Source: Pseudomonas jessenii
GTDB lineage: Bacteria > Pseudomonadota > Gammaproteobacteria > Pseudomonadales > Pseudomonadaceae
DNA: 64,000 nucleotides
NCBI RefSeq assembly: GCF_002236115.1
Contig: NZ_NIWT01000003.1
Span: 558,001-622,000, forward strand
Reading direction: 5' to 3'
In this document: positions 56,994 to 64,000 of the stretch, in pieces
Layout of the letters: each line of letters opens with the position of its first letter
Numbering within the stretch: position 1 is the stretch's first letter
The notes under the pieces: model-generated
Seen by the model: the letters and a program-made list of their open reading frames with translations, nothing else
Told to the model about the DNA's origin: nothing
Database searches by the model: none
Translations under genes and position numbers: made by a program

Positions 56994-58088
56994 TCAGTCG
57001 TCGCTGACGCTGATGTTCGGCATCGCCGGCGTCAACGCTTCCTGCAACACGATCCGCGCGCCGACATGGCGGGCCAGTTCCTGGTAAACCATCGCAATCT
57101 GGCTATCAGGCTCGGCGATCACTGTTGGCTTGCCGCCATCGGCCTGCTCGCGGATGACCATCGACAGCGGCAGCGAAGCCAGCAGTTCAACGCCATACTG
57201 GTTGGCCAGTTTCACACCACCGCCTTCGCCAAACAGATGCTCGGCATGCCCGCAGTTGGAGCAGATGTGCACGGCCATGTTCTCCACCACGCCCAGCACC
57301 GGGATGTTGACCTTGCGGAACATTTCCACGCCCTTGCGTGCGTCCAGCAATGCCAGGTCCTGTGGGGTGGTCACGATCACCGCACCGGCCACCGGCACTT
57401 TCTGCGCCAGGGTCAACTGGATGTCACCGGTGCCTGGCGGCATGTCGATGACCAGGTAATCGAGGTCACCCCACGCGGTCTGGGTGACCAGTTGCAACAG
57501 GGCGCCCGAAACCATCGGCCCGCGCCAGACCATCGGCGTGTTGTCGTCGGTGAGGAAAGCCATGGACATCACTTCGACGCCATGGGACTTGAGCGGAACG
57601 AACCACTTCTGATCCTTGACCTCGGGGCGGGTACGCTCGGGTATGCCGAACATGATGCCCTGGCTCGGGCCGTAGATGTCCGCATCGAGAATCCCGACCT
57701 TGGCGCCTTCCCGGGCCAGAGCCAGGGCCAGGTTGGCCGCCGTGGTGGATTTGCCCACGCCGCCCTTGCCGGACGCCACGGCCACCACGTTTTTCACGTT
57801 CGCCAAGCCCGGAATCTGCGCCTGAGCCTTGTGCGCGGCGATCACGCTGGTGATTTCGACCTTGGCACTTGCCACGCCATCCAGCCCCTGAATGGCCATT
57901 TCCAGCATCTGCGCCCAGCCACTCTTGAACAGACCGGCGGCGTAACCCAGTTCAAGCTGAACGCTGACGCGGTCGCCCTGGATCTCGATGTTGCGCACGC
58001 ACCCGGCGCTGACCGGGTCCAGGTTCAGGTAAGGGTCGGTGTATTGGCGAAGGACGGCTTCCACCGCTGCGCGATTGACGGCGCTCAT
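56994..58088 (-). CDS. apbC: Iron-sulphur cluster carrier Mrp/ApbC
   Basis: 364 aa from ATG 58088 with GGAG ten bases upstream. N-terminal MIP18/DUF59 domain (~1-90), then a P-loop ATPase with the deviant Walker A SGKGGVGKST at ~108 and the cluster-binding CxxC in ICSNCGH. Delivers Fe-S clusters to target proteins in the cytoplasm. Divergent from metG, as in P. aeruginosa PA3481-PA3482. Confidence 0.93.
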   Translation of the reverse strand: MSAVNRAAVEAVLRQYTDPYLNLDPVSAGCVRNIEIQGDRVSVQLELGYAAGLFKSGWAQMLEMAIQGLDGVASAKVEITSVIAAHKAQAQIPGLANVKNVVAVASGKGGVGKSTTAANLALALAREGAKVGILDADIYGPSQGIMFGIPERTRPEVKDQKWFVPLKSHGVEVMSMAFLTDDNTPMVWRGPMVSGALLQLVTQTAWGDLDYLVIDMPPGTGDIQLTLAQKVPVAGAVIVTTPQDLALLDARKGVEMFRKVNIPVLGVVENMAVHICSNCGHAEHLFGEGGGVKLANQYGVELLASLPLSMVIREQADGGKPTVIAEPDSQIAMVYQELARHVGARIVLQEALTPAMPNISVSDD

Positions 58089-58264
58089 GGGCAACTCCGA
58101 AAACAGGACTGGAAAAGATAGTGGCTATCGTACCTGTTCCGAGCGTTCGGCGGGATGTTGAACCTTCACCTGTTACTCATCCAATGAAACAGGCTCACAG
58201 GGTGAAAAATATGCGCCGGCGCTTTATAGTGGCCGACCTCCGTTTCATCAAGTAGCCGAGCCCC

Positions 58265-60316
58265 ATGTCCGAGCCACGCAAGATCCTCGTCACCAGCGCC
58301 CTGCCCTATGCCAATGGTTCGATTCACCTCGGCCATATGCTGGAATACATCCAGACCGATATGTGGGTGCGTTTCCAGAAGCACCGCGGCAATCAATGCA
58401 TCTATGTCTGCGCCGACGACGCCCACGGTTCGGCGATCATGCTGCGCGCGGAAAAGGAAGGCATCACCCCGGAACAACTGATCGCCAACGTCCAGGCTGA
58501 ACACAGCGCCGACTTTGCCGACTTCCTGGTGGACTTCGACAATTTCCACTCCACTCACGCCGAAGAAAACCGTGAGCTGTCGAGCCAGATCTACCTGAAG
58601 CTGCGTGACGCCGGGCACATCGCCACGCGTTCGATCACCCAGTACTTCGACCCGGAAAAGAAAATGTTCCTGGCCGACCGCTTCATCAAGGGCACCTGCC
58701 CGAAATGCGGCACCGAAGACCAGTACGGCGACAACTGCGAAAAATGCGGTGCGACCTACGCACCGACCGACCTGAAGGATCCGAAGTCGGCGATCTCCGG
58801 CGCCACACCGGTGCTCAAGGATTCCCAGCACTTCTTCTTCAAGCTGCCAGACTTCCAGCAAATGCTGCAAACCTGGACCCGCAGCGGCACCCTGCAGGAT
58901 GCCGTCGCCAACAAGATCGCCGAATGGCTGGATGCCGGCCTGCAACAGTGGGACATCTCCCGCGATGCACCGTATTTCGGTTTTGAAATCCCCGACGAAC
59001 CGGGCAAGTACTTCTACGTGTGGCTGGATGCGCCGATCGGTTACATGGCCAGCTTCAAGAACCTGTGCAACCGCACGCCGGAGCTGGACTTCGACGCGTT
59101 CTGGGGCAAGGACTCCACCGCCGAGCTGTACCACTTCATCGGCAAGGACATCGTCAACTTCCACGCCCTGTTTTGGCCAGCCATGCTCGAGGGCGCGGGC
59201 TACCGCAAGCCGACCGGCATCAACGTGCACGGCTACCTGACTGTCAACGGTCAGAAAATGTCCAAGTCCCGCGGCACCTTCATCAAGGCCCGGACCTACT
59301 TGGACCACCTGTCGCCGGAATACCTGCGCTATTACTACGCGGCCAAGCTGGGCCGTGGCGTTGATGACCTCGACCTGAACCTCGAAGACTTCGTGCAGAA
59401 GGTCAACTCCGACCTTGTGGGCAAGGTCGTCAACATCGCCAGCCGTTGTGCCGGTTTCATCAACAAGGGCAATGCCGGCGTAATGGTCGACACCAACGCC
59501 GCGCCTGAACTGACCGAAGCCTTCCTGGCCGCCGCGCCAGGTATCGCCGACGCCTATGAAGCCCGCGACTTTGCCCGTGCCATGCGCGAGATCATGGGCC
59601 TGGCCGACCGCGCCAACGCCTGGATCGCCGACAAGGCGCCGTGGTCGTTGAACAAACAGGAAGGCAAACAGGATGAAGTCCAGGCCATCTGCGCCACAGG
59701 CGTCAACCTGTTCCGCCAACTGGTGATCTTCCTCAAGCCGGTGCTGCCGCTGCTGGCCGCCGACGCCGAAGCGTTCCTCAACGTCGCGCCACTGACCTGG
59801 AACGATCACGCGACCTTGCTCGGCAATCACCAGCTGAACGAGTTCAAGCCGCTGATGACCCGCATCGACCCGGTAAAAGTGCAAGCCATGACCGACGCCT
59901 CGAAAGAAGACCTGACCGCCAGCCAGACCGACACTGGCGAAGCCGCACCTGCCGGCAATGGCGAACTGGCCAAGGATCCGCTGTCGCCGGAAATCGAGTT
60001 CGACACCTTTGCCGCTGTCGACCTGCGTGTCGCGCTGATCGTCAAGGCTGAACACGTGGAAGGTGCCGACAAGCTGTTGCGCCTGACCCTGGATATCGGT
60101 GACGAGCAACGCAACGTGTTCTCCGGGATCAAGAGCGCTTACCCGGACCCGTCCAAGCTCGATGGGCGCCTGACCATGATGATCGCCAACCTCAAGCCAC
60201 GGAAAATGAAGTTTGGTATCTCCGAAGGCATGGTGATGGCGGCAGGCCCTGGCGGAGAAGAAATCTACCTGCTCAGCCCTGACAGCGGCGCCAAGCCTGG
60301 CCAGCGCATCAAGTAA
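58265..60316 (+). CDS. metG: Methionyl-tRNA synthetase
   Basis: 683 aa. HIGH-type motif (HLGH in [11 protein letters not shown]), zinc knuckle CPKCG ... CEKCG near 145-161, KMSKS in [11 protein letters not shown], and a C-terminal tRNA-binding (EMAP-like) domain ([19 protein letters not shown]). Length fits the long dimeric form. Charges tRNA-Met. Confidence 0.98.
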   Translation: MSEPRKILVTSALPYANGSIHLGHMLEYIQTDMWVRFQKHRGNQCIYVCADDAHGSAIMLRAEKEGITPEQLIANVQAEHSADFADFLVDFDNFHSTHAEENRELSSQIYLKLRDAGHIATRSITQYFDPEKKMFLADRFIKGTCPKCGTEDQYGDNCEKCGATYAPTDLKDPKSAISGATPVLKDSQHFFFKLPDFQQMLQTWTRSGTLQDAVANKIAEWLDAGLQQWDISRDAPYFGFEIPDEPGKYFYVWLDAPIGYMASFKNLCNRTPELDFDAFWGKDSTAELYHFIGKDIVNFHALFWPAMLEGAGYRKPTGINVHGYLTVNGQKMSKSRGTFIKARTYLDHLSPEYLRYYYAAKLGRGVDDLDLNLEDFVQKVNSDLVGKVVNIASRCAGFINKGNAGVMVDTNAAPELTEAFLAAAPGIADAYEARDFARAMREIMGLADRANAWIADKAPWSLNKQEGKQDEVQAICATGVNLFRQLVIFLKPVLPLLAADAEAFLNVAPLTWNDHATLLGNHQLNEFKPLMTRIDPVKVQAMTDASKEDLTASQTDTGEAAPAGNGELAKDPLSPEIEFDTFAAVDLRVALIVKAEHVEGADKLLRLTLDIGDEQRNVFSGIKSAYPDPSKLDGRLTMMIANLKPRKMKFGISEGMVMAAGPGGEEIYLLSPDSGAKPGQRIK

Positions 60317-60332
60317 GGTCTGCGGCAAATCG

Positions 60333-60370
60333 ATCCCACAGTCGTGCCTGGCGCGGCTGTGGGATTTTCA
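60333..60370 (+). terminator. Terminator of metG
   Basis: ATCCCACAG ... CTGTGGGATTTTC, 9-bp stem with a GC-rich loop and four T. Confidence 0.85.
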
Positions 60371-60427
60371 TGTCTGGCCCACCCTCCCGCCTTGCCGGAT
60401 AATGCCTAAGCTTTTTAGACCATCTCC

Positions 60428-60542
60428 TGTAGGAGCGAGCTCGTTCGCGATGGTCGTTAACGATTATGCGTGTCCACAGGTTGAACGCAGCGCCCTTGAG
60501 TCCATCGCCGGAACGCCGCCCGGACCAAGCTCGCTCCTACAA
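60428..60542. repeat. Decayed REP inverted pair
   Basis: The left arm GTAGGAGCGAGCTCGTTCGCGAT is nearly intact; the right arm (CATCGCCGGAACGCCGCC...AAGCTCGCTCCTACA) carries an insertion and changes. It separates metG from the Rnf-like operon, whose promoter should be at ~60540. Confidence 0.75.
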
Positions 60543-60569
60543 AAACTACCGTTCTTGTCGGCACGAACA

Positions 60570-61139
60570 ATGACCGAAATCCTGCTTACGCTTATCAGCG
60601 CTGCCCTGATCAACAACCTCGTGTTGCAATGGCCATTGGCCGTCGATCCACTGTTGGCCGGTCAGCGTCGTCAGGTACATGCCCTGGGCATTGCGACGAC
60701 ATGCCTGATGCTGGTCGTGAGCATGCTCGGCTACGCGCTCTATCAATGGATGCTGGTGCCACTACAATTGACGCCGCTGCGTCTGTTTGTGTTTCTGCCA
60801 TTGAGCGTGCTGCTGATCAGCCCGTTGCTGAAGTTGCTGGCGCGGTTGTTTTCGACACTACCATTCGAAGGCCTCTGGCCGTTGCTGCTGGGCAATGCTG
60901 GCGTACTCGGCGTGGCCCTGCTCAATGCTCAGGAAGACAAGGGCTTCTTTCACGCCACTGCCTTGAGCCTCGGTGCAGGGTTGGGCTTCTGGCTGGTGTT
61001 GAGCCTGTTCACTGATTTGCGTGAACGCACGGCCGACAACGATGTTCCCCTGCCCTTTCGCGGCTTGCCGATCGACCTGATTGGTGCCGGCCTGATCGCA
61101 GTGGCTTTTCTCGGATTCAGCGGACTGATCAAAACATGA
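60570..61139 (+). CDS. rnfA: RnfA/RsxA-like membrane subunit lacking both cluster cysteines
   Basis: 189 aa, six hydrophobic segments; the frame is open to 60402 but ATG 60570 gives the family start. Residues 15-16 (NN), [15 protein letters not shown] and [16 protein letters not shown] match RsxA well. In RsxA a Cys in LGLCPF and a Cys in TNCAVLG hold an intramembrane [2Fe-2S] cluster shared with RnfE. Here these positions are Asp26 (LAVDPL) and Ala110 (GNAGVLG). The only Cys is Cys45. So the protein is an RnfA paralogue or derivative without the cluster. It overlaps rnfB by ATGA. Confidence 0.85.
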   Translation: MTEILLTLISAALINNLVLQWPLAVDPLLAGQRRQVHALGIATTCLMLVVSMLGYALYQWMLVPLQLTPLRLFVFLPLSVLLISPLLKLLARLFSTLPFEGLWPLLLGNAGVLGVALLNAQEDKGFFHATALSLGAGLGFWLVLSLFTDLRERTADNDVPLPFRGLPIDLIGAGLIAVAFLGFSGLIKT

Positions 61140-62149
61140 GTCTGATTCAATGCATCGACGCACTCTTGCCGCAAACCCAATGCGGCAAGTGCGGGCACCC
61201 CGGGTGCAAGCCGTATGCCGAAGGCATCGCCAGCGGTGAGCCGATCAACAAGTGCCCTCCCGGAGGCAACGAAACCATCGCGGCCCTGGCTGAACTGCTG
61301 AAGGTGCCGGTGCTGGAGTTGGACATCACTCGCGGCTCGGCACCTGCGCAGATCGCCTATATCCGCGAGGCCGAGTGCATTGGTTGCACCAAGTGCATTC
61401 AGGCCTGCCCGATCGATGCCATCGTCGGCGCGGCCAAGCTGATGCACACGGTGATCATTGATGAGTGCACCGGTTGCGACCTCTGCGTGGCACCGTGCCC
61501 GGTGGACTGCATCGAAATGCGCCCACTGCCGCCGAACACTGTACTGCCTGTTGTCGGGGGCCTGGCCCTCACACCGCAGGCGCGGCAGGCCCGCAACCTC
61601 AAGCGCGATCACGCACGGCGCCGCTTCGAACAACGCAATGCCCGCTTGCAGCGTGAGGAGCAACAGAAAATCGCCGAGCGCCAGGCAAGGCAGCGAGCCG
61701 CGCAACCTGCCGAGACGACAGCCGACCCGGTGCAGGCGGCCCTCGAGCGCGTCCGCGCACAGAAAACCGCCAATGCCGATGCCGCGCTGAAAAAGGCCAA
61801 GATCGAGGTGGCGATGAGTCGGGCGCAGTTGCACAAATCGCTGAAGGCCTTCGGGCATCCGCCGACCTTCGAACAGCAATCGCAGTTGATCGCACTGCAA
61901 CAACAGTTCGAAGCCGCCGAACAAAACCTGGCGCAACTGGAAAGCGCCGCTCCACCTTCCCCTGCACCGACGGTCGCGGCTGCGTCGTCAAATGATGCCG
62001 ATCTGAAACGGGCCAAAATCCAGTTGGCCATGCGCCGCGCCGAACTCAAGAAGGCTCAGGCCAACGAAGCACCAGCGGAACAAATCGAAGCCCTGGAACG
62101 CGCACTCGGTGAAGCCGAACGCCTGGTGGACGCCCATGCCAGCCCTTGA
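61136..62149 (+). CDS. rnfB: RnfB-like iron-sulphur protein without membrane anchor, with repeated tail
   Basis: 337 aa. It begins directly at the 4Fe-4S domain ([16 protein letters not shown]; Cys16, 19, 24, 40); RnfB normally has a hydrophobic anchor of ~25 residues before it, missing here because the gene starts inside the rnfA end. The ferredoxin domain has all eight Cys (81, 84, 87, 91, 111, 114, 117, 121). After ~150 comes an Arg-rich linker and two related helical repeats (~217-240 [16 protein letters not shown], ~289-308 [16 protein letters not shown]) resembling the Ala/Lys-rich tails of RnfC. Electron transfer in the cytoplasm, docking to the membrane subunits, is inferred. Confidence 0.85.
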   Translation: MSLIQCIDALLPQTQCGKCGHPGCKPYAEGIASGEPINKCPPGGNETIAALAELLKVPVLELDITRGSAPAQIAYIREAECIGCTKCIQACPIDAIVGAAKLMHTVIIDECTGCDLCVAPCPVDCIEMRPLPPNTVLPVVGGLALTPQARQARNLKRDHARRRFEQRNARLQREEQQKIAERQARQRAAQPAETTADPVQAALERVRAQKTANADAALKKAKIEVAMSRAQLHKSLKAFGHPPTFEQQSQLIALQQQFEAAEQNLAQLESAAPPSPAPTVAAASSNDADLKRAKIQLAMRRAELKKAQANEAPAEQIEALERALGEAERLVDAHASP

Positions 62150-63122
62150 CGCGGTGGATGATCGCCTGCAACAGGCGATGAAACTGGTGCTGTTGGCCAC
62201 GCTGCCGGGAATCCTGGCGGCGTTCTGGCTGTACGGCTGGGGTGTGTTGATCAATCTGCTTCTGGCGGCCACTGCCGCGTTGGCCGTCGAGGCCGCCGTC
62301 GTGCAATGGCGCAAGCAGCCGCCGGGGCCAACTTTGAGTGACGGTAGCGCGCTGGTCAGTGCCACATTGCTGGCTCTGGCACTGCCGCCTTACTGCCCAT
62401 GGTGGCTGACCCTCAGTGCTGCCGCTTCTGCGATGGTGTTCGGCAAGCACTTGTATGGTGGCGTCGGTTCGAATCCCTTCAACCCGGCGATGCTTGGCTT
62501 GGCTCTGGTACTGGTGACCTTTCCCCAACCAATGACCCATTGGCCATTGCCCCATGGCATGGATCTGTTGAGCGGCCTGCAGCACGTGTTTGGCATCGGC
62601 CATGTGCCGGATGCGTGGGTGCAGGCCACGGCACTGGACAGTCTGCGGATCAACAAAAGCCTGACCATGGATGAACTGTTTGCCGGCAACCCGGCATTCG
62701 GCCACTTTGGTGGCCGGGGGGTGGAATGGGTGAACCTGGCATTTGTGGCGGGTGGAGCGTTTCTCCTGCAACGAAGGGTGATCAGCTGGCATGCACCGGT
62801 CGGCATGCTGGCCAGCCTGTTCATCATCAGCCTGTTGTGCTGGAACGGCTCGGGCTCCGACTCCCATGGCTCGCCGTTGTTTCATCTGCTGACCGGCGCG
62901 ACCATGCTGGGTGCGTTCTTCATCATCACCGAACCGGTGTCCGGCGCCAGAAGCCCTGGCGCGAAACTGTTGTTCGGCGCTGGTGTTGGGCTTCTCACTT
63001 ATCTGATTCGTACCTGGGGTGGCTACCCGGACGGCATCGCCTTCGCTGTGCTGTTGATGAACCTGTGCGTGCCGGCGCTGGAGCGGTTCGTGGCGGCCAG
63101 GCAACAGCCGGAGGCGCCATGA
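62136..63122 (+). CDS. rnfD: RnfD-like membrane subunit
   Basis: 328 aa from ATG 62136, overlapping rnfB by 14 bases; a GTG at 62109 is an alternative. Ten or so hydrophobic segments; [34 protein letters not shown] and the flavin-attachment segment [13 protein letters not shown] are as in RsxD, with Thr ~256 as the expected FMN-phosphoester residue. The N-terminus is shorter than E. coli RsxD by ~10-20 residues. rnfC would normally precede it. Confidence 0.9.
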   Translation: MPALDAVDDRLQQAMKLVLLATLPGILAAFWLYGWGVLINLLLAATAALAVEAAVVQWRKQPPGPTLSDGSALVSATLLALALPPYCPWWLTLSAAASAMVFGKHLYGGVGSNPFNPAMLGLALVLVTFPQPMTHWPLPHGMDLLSGLQHVFGIGHVPDAWVQATALDSLRINKSLTMDELFAGNPAFGHFGGRGVEWVNLAFVAGGAFLLQRRVISWHAPVGMLASLFIISLLCWNGSGSDSHGSPLFHLLTGATMLGAFFIITEPVSGARSPGAKLLFGAGVGLLTYLIRTWGGYPDGIAFAVLLMNLCVPALERFVAARQQPEAP

Positions 63123-63730
63123 ACCGGACATCAAGCATCGCGCTTGTGGTGCTTTTGGCCGCACTGGGCCTTGGCGTGACGTACTTCGTACAACTCGGCA
63201 GCGCGCCACGCATTGCAGCCGAACAGCGCCTGATCGACAGCCGTAACCTGCTGGACCTGATCGCGCCGGACAGCTACGACAATCAACCACTCGAACACCC
63301 CATAACGATTGAAGCAGCCGCACTGACCAACAGCACCTTGCTGGGTGGTTATATGGCGACCCGGGCCGATCAACCCGTCGCGGTCTTGCTGCGCAGTCAA
63401 ACCCTTGGCTACGCCGGTGCCATCGACCTGTTGATCGCAGTCGACGCCAATGGCAGGTTGCTGGGCGTCAAAACCCTCAAACAGTCGGAAACACCAGGAC
63501 TTGGGGCTCGGATCGCCGACTGGCCCAATGCCTGGCTCCAGGTTTTTTCCGGCAAGTCTCGAACAGAACCCGGTGACAGCGGCTGGGCGCTGAAAAAGGA
63601 TCAGGGACAGTTCGATCAGATCGCAGGCGCAACCATCACCTCAAGAGCGGTGATCAATGCCGTCCACGATGCCTTGCGCTACTTCGATGAACACCGGCAA
63701 CAACTGCTCGGAATCCCTGCCCATGGATAA
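63119..63730 (+). CDS. rnfG: RnfG-like flavoprotein subunit
   Basis: 203 aa from ATG 63119, overlapping rnfD by ATGA; the long open frame upstream to 62726 is antisense-like noise. One N-terminal TM helix (SSIALVVLLAALGLGVTYF), then the periplasmic FMN-binding domain with QIAGATITSRAV, Thr ~172 being the likely covalent FMN site, and GVKTLKQSETPGLGARI conserved. Faces the periplasm. Confidence 0.9.
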   Translation: MNRTSSIALVVLLAALGLGVTYFVQLGSAPRIAAEQRLIDSRNLLDLIAPDSYDNQPLEHPITIEAAALTNSTLLGGYMATRADQPVAVLLRSQTLGYAGAIDLLIAVDANGRLLGVKTLKQSETPGLGARIADWPNAWLQVFSGKSRTEPGDSGWALKKDQGQFDQIAGATITSRAVINAVHDALRYFDEHRQQLLGIPAHG

Positions 63731-64000
63731 CTCATCGACTCTGCGCAACGCCTTGATGCTGACGCCACTGATCGGCGTCACCCACTCGCTGATGGCTGCA
63801 GTTGGCCTGTGCCTGATGTTCTTGGTGGTGACTCAGTTGTTCGGTCTGGCCATGGGTGCCCTGCGATCTCGACTGGTCCCGGCGACCCGTATGCTGGCCA
63901 GCATCCTGTTGGCAGCCACCCTCACCAGTTGCGCGGAACTCATGGCACAAGCCTGGTCGCTGCAATGGCAGCAGCATCTGGGGATTTATGGAGCCTTGAT
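63723..64000 (+). CDS. rnfE: RnfE-like membrane subunit (partial)
   Basis: First 92 residues only; the gene continues beyond the window. Start ATG 63723 overlaps rnfG by 8 bases. It aligns with RsxE (LTPLIGVTHSLMAAVGLCLMF vs the LLGLCPLLAVT region). The cluster Cys of LGLCP is Thr14 (MLTPL) here. Whether the second conserved Cys exists lies outside the window. Confidence 0.85.
   Translation, partial: MDNSSTLRNALMLTPLIGVTHSLMAAVGLCLMFLVVTQLFGLAMGALRSRLVPATRMLASILLAATLTSCAELMAQAWSLQWQQHLGIYGAL

Noticed and set aside
58166..60328. 720-codon open frame opposite metG
   Set aside because: Antisense of methionyl-tRNA synthetase, whose motifs are complete on the other strand.
61136..62149. Reading the gene as an rnfB-rnfC fusion
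   Set aside because: The tail resembles only the low-complexity helical C-terminus of RnfC; no NADH- or FMN-binding RnfC core is present.

Overview
The window is chromosomal DNA of a fluorescent Pseudomonas, most likely the P. fluorescens group. Three things point there: GC-rich codon use, many short inverted-pair REP elements built on GGAGCGAGCTTGCTCGCGA, and gene order shared with P. aeruginosa as I remember that genome. The blocks that match are ferredoxin reductase / SadC-type diguanylate cyclase / class I fumarase; argP-ACT-argO-sodB-bifA-imelysin genes-mexVW; inaA-methyltransferase-colSR-groESL-fxsA; and mrp-metG. No rRNA, tRNA, CRISPR array, insertion sequence or prophage was seen.

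Layout. 1-3.8 kb: partial 2Fe-2S reductase, membrane diguanylate cyclase, fumarase. 3.9-8.7 kb: DctB/MifS-type kinase, sigma54 activator and an alpha-ketoglutarate-type MFS permease behind a clear -24/-12 promoter. 9-12 kb: a small repeat-containing secreted protein, a flavin-reductase-fold protein, small proteins and an AraC regulator. 12.2-20.7 kb: a polyamine-type ABC importer, an aldehyde dehydrogenase and a ThDP 2-keto-acid decarboxylase with a divergent LysR regulator, a probable uptake and oxidation route for a guanidino or amino compound. 20.9-24 kb: NmrA-type protein, secreted MBL-fold protein, LysR regulator and a small membrane protein. 24-27.9 kb: pobR-pobA and a DHA2 efflux-type MFS protein. 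28-31 kb: tandem-Cache periplasmic protein, coiled-coil membrane protein, epimerase. 31-34.3 kb: argP, ACT protein, argO, sodB and a DUF3077 protein with a remarkable structured leader. 34.4-35.5 kb is almost gene-free and repeat-derived. 35.5-43.1 kb: bifA and an imelysin / di-haem / imelysin / DUF1513 cluster. 43.3-47.5 kb: mexV-mexW. 47.6-52.3 kb: small exported protein, inaA, methyltransferase, colS, colR and PAP2 phosphatase, with two ColR-like boxes. 52.4-60.3 kb: groEL, groES (with 5' UTR RNA), fxsA, HugZ-like protein, SDR, mrp, metG. 60.5-64 kb: an Rnf-like gene set that runs off the right edge.

The most unusual content is the right-hand Rnf-like operon, order A-B-D-G-E with overlapping genes. 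It has no rnfC at the usual place. RnfA lacks both cysteines that hold the intramembrane [2Fe-2S] cluster, and RnfE lacks the one that can be seen. RnfB lacks its N-terminal membrane anchor but carries a long repeated tail. The flavin-attachment threonines of RnfD and RnfG and all RnfB iron-sulphur cysteines remain, so it looks like a re-purposed electron carrier rather than simple decay. Second is the DUF3077 leader, where one segment can pair with either of two others. Third is a set of A-rich Hfq/Crc-type motifs beside the starts of several catabolic genes.

Functional themes are carbon-source uptake with two-component and catabolite control, c-di-GMP turnover (SadC-like synthase and BifA phosphodiesterase in one window), metal and envelope stress (ColRS, imelysins), and protein folding.
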